A stretch of 61,228 nt of DNA from Agromyces mediolanus (GTDB lineage: Bacteria > Actinomycetota > Actinomycetes > Actinomycetales > Microbacteriaceae), in NCBI RefSeq assembly GCF_014648575.1, contig NZ_BMRJ01000001.1:2003155-2064382 (forward strand), read 5' to 3'. Made by a program: the position numbers and the translations under genes. Positions 55,383 through 61,228 of the stretch are shown here, piece after piece (positions within the stretch are counted from its first letter, which is position 1; the number at the start of each line of letters is the position of its first letter). The notes below the pieces were generated by a model. The model was not told the origin of the DNA and did not search any database. It saw only the letters and a list, made by a program, of their open reading frames with translations.

Positions 55383-56342
55383 CCAGGTGCCGACGACCTC
55401 GCCGTCGGCGACCAGGAGCGGCAGGAACAGCCCGTTCTTGCCCGGGACGACCCGCAGCGCATCGGCCTCGGAGCAGAACGCCGAACGATCGCCGTAGCCG
55501 AGGAAGTACTCGTCAAACGGCGCCAGCACATGCCGTCCCGTCGGCGCCGTCGGTGCCGGCGAGGCATCCGCCGCGACGAAGCGCTCCGCATCGAACGCGG
55601 CGACCGCATCGCCCGCGGCGGCGAGCCCCGTGCGGGCCTGCGCCATCGTGAGCCCACCCCACCAGGCGAAGTCGCGCACCGAGACGGGCCCGTGCCCGCG
55701 CGCGTAGCCGAGGAAGAACCGGGCGAGCGCCTCCTCCTCGTCGATGACCGGGCCGGGCGCGGCCGGCGACCACTCGTCGAGGAGCGCGAAGCGCTGCCTC
55801 GCGCGCGTCTCGATCGGGCCGCAGCAGAGCAGCCCCTCGTTCGCGAGCCGCCACAGCAGGTGGTAGCCGCGCTGGCCTTCGATCGGGATGCCGGCGCCGT
55901 CCCACGCCGCCTGGAGCTCCTCGCGCGTCGCCGATCTGCCGCCCTCGAGCTCGGCGACGGCCACCGCGCGCGCCCGGGCGACGACTTCGTCGTCGATCCC
56001 CTCGCGCCGGTGGATCGTCGTCGCCCGCTGGAGCACGCGCTCCGCCGTCAAGCCGAGGATCGGCCGGTACAGCTCCGGCGAGACGAAGTGCAGCGTGCCC
56101 CGCATGGGCCAGGACCGGAGCAGCTCGGCGCCGTCGATCGCCTCGTCGATGCGCGCCTCGGAGCTGCCCGGGATGCGTGCGCCGAGCACCCACTTCGCCG
56201 CGGCCAGGTCCTGCGCCTGCACGCAGACGAGGCGGTCGATCACCCGGGCGGGGGAGGCGAAGCCGGTGTCGAGCCCCTGGGCGGCGAGCCGCGTCGCACG
56301 GACGGCACTGGATGCGGCATCCGCGGTCGTGGAGTTCGTCAT
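55335..56342 (-). CDS. Winged-helix DNA-binding (HTH_42, AlkZ-like) protein, C-terminus frameshifted
   Basis: A 335-residue reading of the family that includes the DNA glycosylases AlkZ/AlkX, which unhook interstrand crosslinks. Early segments RLVCVQAQDLAAAKWVLGAR near residues 38-57 and LLRSWPMRGTLHFV near 79-92 are typical, and the domain VVPGKNGLFLPLLVADGEVVGTWKR is intact. After that the frame breaks: the tail RPPRRGAVRSGSR is not family-like and the expected C-terminus continues in another frame to 55231. Either a sequence error or a true mutation. ATG at 56342 gives the start. Confidence 0.85.
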   Translation of the reverse strand: MTNSTTADAASSAVRATRLAAQGLDTGFASPARVIDRLVCVQAQDLAAAKWVLGARIPGSSEARIDEAIDGAELLRSWPMRGTLHFVSPELYRPILGLTAERVLQRATTIHRREGIDDEVVARARAVAVAELEGGRSATREELQAAWDGAGIPIEGQRGYHLLWRLANEGLLCCGPIETRARQRFALLDEWSPAAPGPVIDEEEALARFFLGYARGHGPVSVRDFAWWGGLTMAQARTGLAAAGDAVAAFDAERFVAADASPAPTAPTGRHVLAPFDEYFLGYGDRSAFCSEADALRVVPGKNGLFLPLLVADGEVVGTWKRRPPRRGAVRSGSR

Positions 56343-56459
56343 GCCCAGAGTCTGCCGGAGCCCGCCGACGCCCGGCGGCGACGCACCGCCCGCAGGCGCG
56401 ATAGACTGGGAGGCTGTGCCGCTCGGCACACGATCCCCACCCCTCCAGGAGGCCCCGCC

Positions 56460-58058
<1,599 letters not shown>

Positions 58059-58112
58059 GCCGCTCGGCTCGCGGCTGGCGCCCCATGAGGCGACCGTGGC
58101 TCGGCGCCGGTC

Positions 58113-58973
58113 TCAGCGCCGGTCGAGGATCTCGTCCTCGGTGTCCGCGTCGTGGTCGCGCTTCGCCGGCTCCTTCCGCCGGGGTGCGCGGTGCTGGGTG
58201 CGCGCGGCCGAGCCATCCGCGCGGATCTCGTCGAGCCCGGCCTCCTCGCGCGCCTTGCGCTCCTGGTTCGCCGCCCAGCCGAGGCCGATGAAGGCGAGCA
58301 GCGCGAAGACGTACCACTGCAGCGCGTACGAGAGGTGCGGTCCCTCGTCGCGCTCGGGGCGCGGTGCGCCGAGCGGCGGCTCCGCGGCATCCGCTCCGTC
58401 CTGCACGAGGATGCCGTAGGCGCCCGTGTAGCTCGGCGCGCCCACGCGCTCCGCGAGCTCCTCGAGGTCGATGGTCGCGAACTCGCGACCCGTCGAGGTG
58501 CGGCCAGCGATGCGGCCCTCGCCCGCCTTGAGCCGTGCGGTGACGTCGACCTCGCCGCTCGGCGGGGGAGGCACCTCGCTCGGACGGCCGTCCGAGTTCT
58601 GCGCGACCCAGCCGCGGTCGACCATGAAGACGTCGCCGTTGTCGAGCCGGAACGGCGTGACCACCTCGAAGCCCGTCGTGCCGGCGAAGGGTCGGTTGCG
58701 GACGACGACCTCGTCCTCCGCGAGGTACTCGCCGCGGAGCTCGACGACCTGCCAGCGCTGCTCGACGTCGAAGGCGTCGAGCTCGGGGAGCGCCTCGGCC
58801 AGCGGGATCGGCTCGGCGTCGTAGTTGGCGTCGATGCGGGCCACCTCCGCGAGGGCCTCGGCGCGGCGGTTCAGCTGCCAGGTGCCGAGGGCGGAGCACA
58901 CGATCGCGAACACGATCACGAGGGCGAGGTACCCGGCCCAGCGCGGGGCGATCAGGAAGCGCCAGCGGCTCAT
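58113..58973 (-). CDS. SURF1-family cytochrome oxidase biogenesis protein
   Basis: A 286-residue membrane protein with one helix near each end: about residues 11-33 (APRWAGYLALVIVFAIVCSALGTWQL) and about 222-238. The family pattern GTWQLNRR after the first helix, and NRPFAGTTGFEVVTPF, VDRGWV and LSYALQWYVFALLAF later, are all present. It assists heme A insertion into oxidase subunit I, in keeping with ctaB and ctaA elsewhere in the window. The C-terminus is highly charged. It overlaps the upstream gene by four bases. Confidence 0.92.
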   Translation of the reverse strand: MSRWRFLIAPRWAGYLALVIVFAIVCSALGTWQLNRRAEALAEVARIDANYDAEPIPLAEALPELDAFDVEQRWQVVELRGEYLAEDEVVVRNRPFAGTTGFEVVTPFRLDNGDVFMVDRGWVAQNSDGRPSEVPPPPSGEVDVTARLKAGEGRIAGRTSTGREFATIDLEELAERVGAPSYTGAYGILVQDGADAAEPPLGAPRPERDEGPHLSYALQWYVFALLAFIGLGWAANQERKAREEAGLDEIRADGSAARTQHRAPRRKEPAKRDHDADTEDEILDRR

Positions 58974-59212
58974 TCATCTCCTCCGGGAGCGGCGGCCGGT
59001 GCGACGAACCGGCTGACGGCGACGGGAAAGCTGCGGGCCTCGACGAAGCCGCGCAGGTACTCGACGTGGTCGTCGCAGGCGAGCCAGGTCTTGGTGCGGC
59101 CGTCGGTGTGGATGCGCGGATTGCTCCACTCGACCCGCCACCGCGCGGGCGCGCTGCAACCGGCCCGCGAGCAGACGGCCTCCGCCGGGCCGCCGCCCAG
59201 TCCGCCGATCAT
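58970..59212 (-). CDS. Hypothetical Cys/His-containing small protein
   Basis: An 80-residue protein of an actinobacterial family often found beside SURF1 and DUF3099 genes. Cys14, Cys19, and a later C-x2-H in LACDDHVEYL could bind a metal, as a small zinc-ribbon would. Function unknown. It overlaps both neighbours by four bases, so the three form one operon. Confidence 0.78.
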   Translation of the reverse strand: MIGGLGGGPAEAVCSRAGCSAPARWRVEWSNPRIHTDGRTKTWLACDDHVEYLRGFVEARSFPVAVSRFVAPAAAPGGDE

Positions 59213-59529
59213 GCTGCACCACCGGCAGGTGAATCGGGTCGGTCGGCGTCGTCGTCGCCGCGGGTCTGCGTCGGCGCGGCGGGAATCGCCCGCTCAGGGG
59301 AGACGATCTGCCCCGCGCGGCCGGAGCCCTGCGCGTTGGCGAGCACGACGGCGACGTAGGGCAGGAAGATCGCCCCCGCCGCGAAGATCGCGAGCCACCA
59401 GCCCTGCACGAAGAGCATGGCGAAGATGCACCCGACACGGATCGTCATCGCGATCGTGTACTTGAGCATGCGCGCGCGCCGCTCCTGATCGGGGGAGGGC
59501 GGCAGCGAGGTGATCGACTGCTGCTTCAT
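59209..59529 (-). CDS. DUF3099 membrane protein
   Basis: A 106-residue protein with the DUF3099 pattern: ITSLPPSPDQERRARMLKYTIAMTIRVGCIFAM, two helices (about residues 24-42 and 45-63), and a disordered acidic tail. The family occurs in actinobacteria and its function is unknown. It leads the operon with the Cys/His protein and SURF1, and is divergent from fabG. Confidence 0.88.
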   Translation of the reverse strand: MKQQSITSLPPSPDQERRARMLKYTIAMTIRVGCIFAMLFVQGWWLAIFAAGAIFLPYVAVVLANAQGSGRAGQIVSPERAIPAAPTQTRGDDDADRPDSPAGGAA

Positions 59530-59673
59530 GATGGTCGCCGGGCTCTGACGGCGCTCCTCCTCTCAAGCCTACGTCCGTCTCGGCCGAGCGGATGCCGGGA
59601 ATGGACGACGTTCTATGCTGGGACGGGCCTCGGGCGAGGTCCGCTTTCTCTTCCGACTCGAAATGGAGCCGAT

Positions 59674-60384
59674 ATGACGACGAGCCGCACCGTGCTGGTG
59701 ACCGGGGGCAACCGGGGGATCGGATACGCGATCGCCGAGGAGTTCCTCGCGCAGGGCCACCGGGTGGCCGTCACGGCGCGCTCGGGCGAGGGTCCCGCCG
59801 GCTCGCTGACGGTTCGCGCCGATGTCACCGACAGCGAGTCGGTCGACCGGGCGTTCGCCGAGATCGAGGCGGAGCTCGGGCCGGTCGAAGTCGTCGTCGC
59901 GAACGCCGGCATCACCCGCGACACGCTGCTCATGCGGATGAGCGACGAGGACTTCGAGCAGGTCGTCGACACCAACCTCGGGGGCGCGTTCCGCGTGGTG
60001 AAGCGCGCCTCGAAGGGCATGCTGAAGGCCCGCTTCGGCCGGGTCGTGCTCATCTCCAGCGTCGTCGGCCTCTACGGCTCCGCCGGGCAGGTCAACTACT
60101 CGGCGTCGAAGGCCGGCCTCGTCGGCATGGCTCGCTCGCTCACCCGCGAGCTCGGCGCGCGCGGCATCACCGCGAACGTCGTGGCGCCCGGCTTCATCGA
60201 GACCGACATGACCGACGCCCTCCCCGAGGCGCAGCAGGCCGAGTACAAGAAGAACATCCCCGCCGGCCGTTTCGCGGTGCCGAGCGAGGTCGCGAAGGTC
60301 GTCGCCTGGGTCGCGTCCGACGACGCCGCGTACATCTCGGGCGCCGTCATCCCCGTCGACGGCGGCCTCGGGATGGGGCACTAG
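59674..60384 (+). CDS. fabG: 3-oxoacyl-ACP reductase (FabG-like SDR)
   Basis: Short-chain dehydrogenase that reduces 3-oxoacyl-ACP with NADPH in fatty acid synthesis. The 236-residue protein has the cofactor motif TGGNRGIG near residues 10-17, NAG at 77-79, and the catalytic Ser129, Tyr142 and Lys146 (YSASK). The C-terminus VIPVDGGLGMGH fits FabG. ATG at 59674 follows GGAG; TATGCT at 59614-59619 could be its -10. The actinobacterial FabG1-like position beside DUF3099 supports the call. Confidence 0.92.
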   Translation: MTTSRTVLVTGGNRGIGYAIAEEFLAQGHRVAVTARSGEGPAGSLTVRADVTDSESVDRAFAEIEAELGPVEVVVANAGITRDTLLMRMSDEDFEQVVDTNLGGAFRVVKRASKGMLKARFGRVVLISSVVGLYGSAGQVNYSASKAGLVGMARSLTRELGARGITANVVAPGFIETDMTDALPEAQQAEYKKNIPAGRFAVPSEVAKVVAWVASDDAAYISGAVIPVDGGLGMGH

Positions 60385-60404
60385 GCGCAGACCTCGCGGA
60401 CGCT

Positions 60405-60430
60405 CGTGACCGGGCTTGAACCCGGTCACG
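60405..60430 (+). terminator. Hairpin terminator after fabG
   Basis: CGTGACCGGG and CCCGGTCACG form a perfect 10-bp stem with a CTTGAA loop. It begins 20 bases after the stop. There is no direct T-run. Confidence 0.8.
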
Positions 60431-60476
60431 GCGGATTCGGCGCGGGTTTTCCATAGCGCCACTTCGGTGGTGAGTT

Positions 60477-60492
60477 TCGAAGCTGTGTTCGA
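60477..60492. promoter_or_regulatory. LexA-type SOS box
   Basis: TCGAAGCTGTGTTCGA closely matches the actinobacterial LexA operator pattern TCGAAC-N4-GTTCGA, with a single change in one arm (GAAG in place of GAAC). It ends 12 bases before the ATG of the nuclease gene and overlaps its probable promoter (GATAGC at 60491-60496). Confidence 0.75.
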
Positions 60493-60504
60493 TAGCGTTG
60501 GGGT

Positions 60505-61228
60505 ATGCCCGATGTGCTGCACCCCGACGACCCGGCCGCGGTCAGTGCTGCCGAGCGGGCTGAGCCTGAGTGGGCTGACCCTGGGTGGGCTGACCCTGAG
60601 TGGGCTGACCCTGAGTGGGCTGATCCTGATTGGGCGTCGTTGGATGGGTGGCGGGTCGCGTCGGCCGCTGGCGGGTCGCGGGCGGTGTTCGCTGAACTGC
60701 AGGCCACGCTGGATGCCGCCGAGGGCGCCCAGTTGGAAGCGAACCGCATGCAGGCTGCGCAGCTCGACGCGTACCGGCAGGCGTTCGCGCTCGCCGACGC
60801 CCACCCCGAACTGTACGTCCACCCCGACGCGCACCATGCCGAGTCCCGCGGCGGCATCTCCGTCGCAGAGCTCGCGGCCCGCTCGGTCGCGGCGGAACTG
60901 TCGATGCGGCTGCAACTGCCGGCCGCGACGATCCGCAACCGCGCCCACCACGCCACTGTCGCGCACCGGTATCTGCCCCGACTGTGGGCGAGGTTCCGTG
61001 ACGGCATCGCCTCGTACGCCGAGGTACGTGCCGCGCTCGACACCCTCGACGGAGTGCCCCTCAACGACCCGCACCGTACCCCGGCCGATGCCGCCCGGCA
61101 CGCTGCCGCACTGACCGAGTTCGACGAGGCGTTGGTGCACCTTGCGGGCACGATCCCGTTGGGCCGGTTCCGGCAGCGTGCCCGACGGCTCCGCACCCGA
61201 CTCGAACCCCCAGAAACCGCCTCGGCCC
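60505..61228 (+). CDS. DUF222 (13E12-type) HNH endonuclease, 3' end beyond the window
   Basis: The open frame from ATG 60505 reads to the window edge (241 codons, no stop). After an N-terminal repeat of WADPE units (residues 22-41), a DUF222 helical domain is visible from about residue 45: AVFAELQATLDAAEG, AELAARSVAAELSMRLQLP and AHHATVAHRYLPRLWARFRDG. The HNH nuclease domain expected at the C-terminus lies outside. Codon choice (GCT, CCT, GAT, GAA, TTG) differs from its neighbours, consistent with a transferred or mobile family. Such proteins often occur in several copies in actinobacteria. Confidence 0.88.
   Translation, partial: MPDVLHPDDPAAVSAAERAEPEWADPGWADPEWADPEWADPDWASLDGWRVASAAGGSRAVFAELQATLDAAEGAQLEANRMQAAQLDAYRQAFALADAHPELYVHPDAHHAESRGGISVAELAARSVAAELSMRLQLPAATIRNRAHHATVAHRYLPRLWARFRDGIASYAEVRAALDTLDGVPLNDPHRTPADAARHAAALTEFDEALVHLAGTIPLGRFRQRARRLRTRLEPPETASA
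60568..60636 (+). repeat. 15-bp tandem repeat coding for WADPE units
   Basis: The unit GAGTGGGCTGACCCT recurs four times with one to two changes plus a partial fifth copy. It keeps frame and codes for (E/G/D)WADP pentapeptides near the N-terminus of the DUF222 protein. Confidence 0.9.

Noticed and set aside
55335..55400. Programmed -1 frameshift in the AlkZ-like gene
   Set aside because: No slippery heptamer and no reason for the family to use one; a simple indel is more likely.

Overview
The window is a GC-rich (roughly 70% by eye), gene-dense chromosomal segment of an actinobacterium, most likely a member of the Microbacteriaceae or a close relative. The evidence is gene order and family content: tkt-tal-pgi-zwf-opcA-pgl facing ctaB; sufB-sufD-Rieske-sufC-DUF59; ileS with a translational T-box followed by folC-DUF4233-ndk; rne-rplU-rpmA-obgE-proBA-nadD-rsfS; and SURF1/DUF3099/fabG. 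OpcA, DUF3099, DUF4233 and DUF222-HNH proteins are typically actinobacterial. Genes are tightly packed with many 4-base ATGA overlaps. I see no insertion sequence, phage gene, rRNA or CRISPR array.

Layout. 1-8.1 kb (minus strand): oxidative and non-oxidative pentose phosphate pathway plus glucose-6-phosphate isomerase. 8.4-10.6 kb: heme O and heme A synthases (ctaB, ctaA) for cytochrome oxidase; SURF1 at 58 kb belongs to the same theme. 10.8-14.9 kb: a SUF iron-sulfur assembly operon that lacks the cysteine desulfurase. 15-19.2 kb: methyltransferase, acetyltransferase, valyl-tRNA synthetase. 19.2-25.1 kb: a dipeptide/oligopeptide-type ABC importer with a divergent TetR regulator. 25.1-41.8 kb: the conserved housekeeping block from the ileS T-box to a tRNA-Ala(GGC). 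41.8-47 kb: an accessory stretch with a TspO-like protein, a TPR protein, a persulfide-response locus and small secreted or membrane proteins. 47-51.1 kb: branched-chain 2-oxoacid dehydrogenase E2, E1beta and E1alpha with an Lrp/AsnC regulator. 51.1-60.4 kb: cell-envelope and miscellaneous genes. 60.5 kb to the end: a truncated DUF222 (13E12-type) HNH endonuclease gene behind an SOS box.

The most interesting part is 43.4-45.7 kb. A CsoR-family repressor with CstR-like cysteine spacing and no copper-site histidine is co-transcribed with a CoA-disulfide reductase-rhodanese fusion. A 15-bp palindrome lies between that operon and a divergent 44-residue Cys-rich protein. I read this as a compact reactive-sulfur response module in which the micro-protein is an uncharacterised member. 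Other points of note are the LexA-type box at 60477-60492, a 16-bp operator-like palindrome ahead of the YceI gene, a frameshift near the end of an AlkZ-like gene, two small upstream ORFs that overlap the starts of rplU and rsfS, tandem GNRA hairpins ahead of the tRNA-Ala, and a long structured leader on rne. All functional calls come from sequence recognition by eye; no database search was run.
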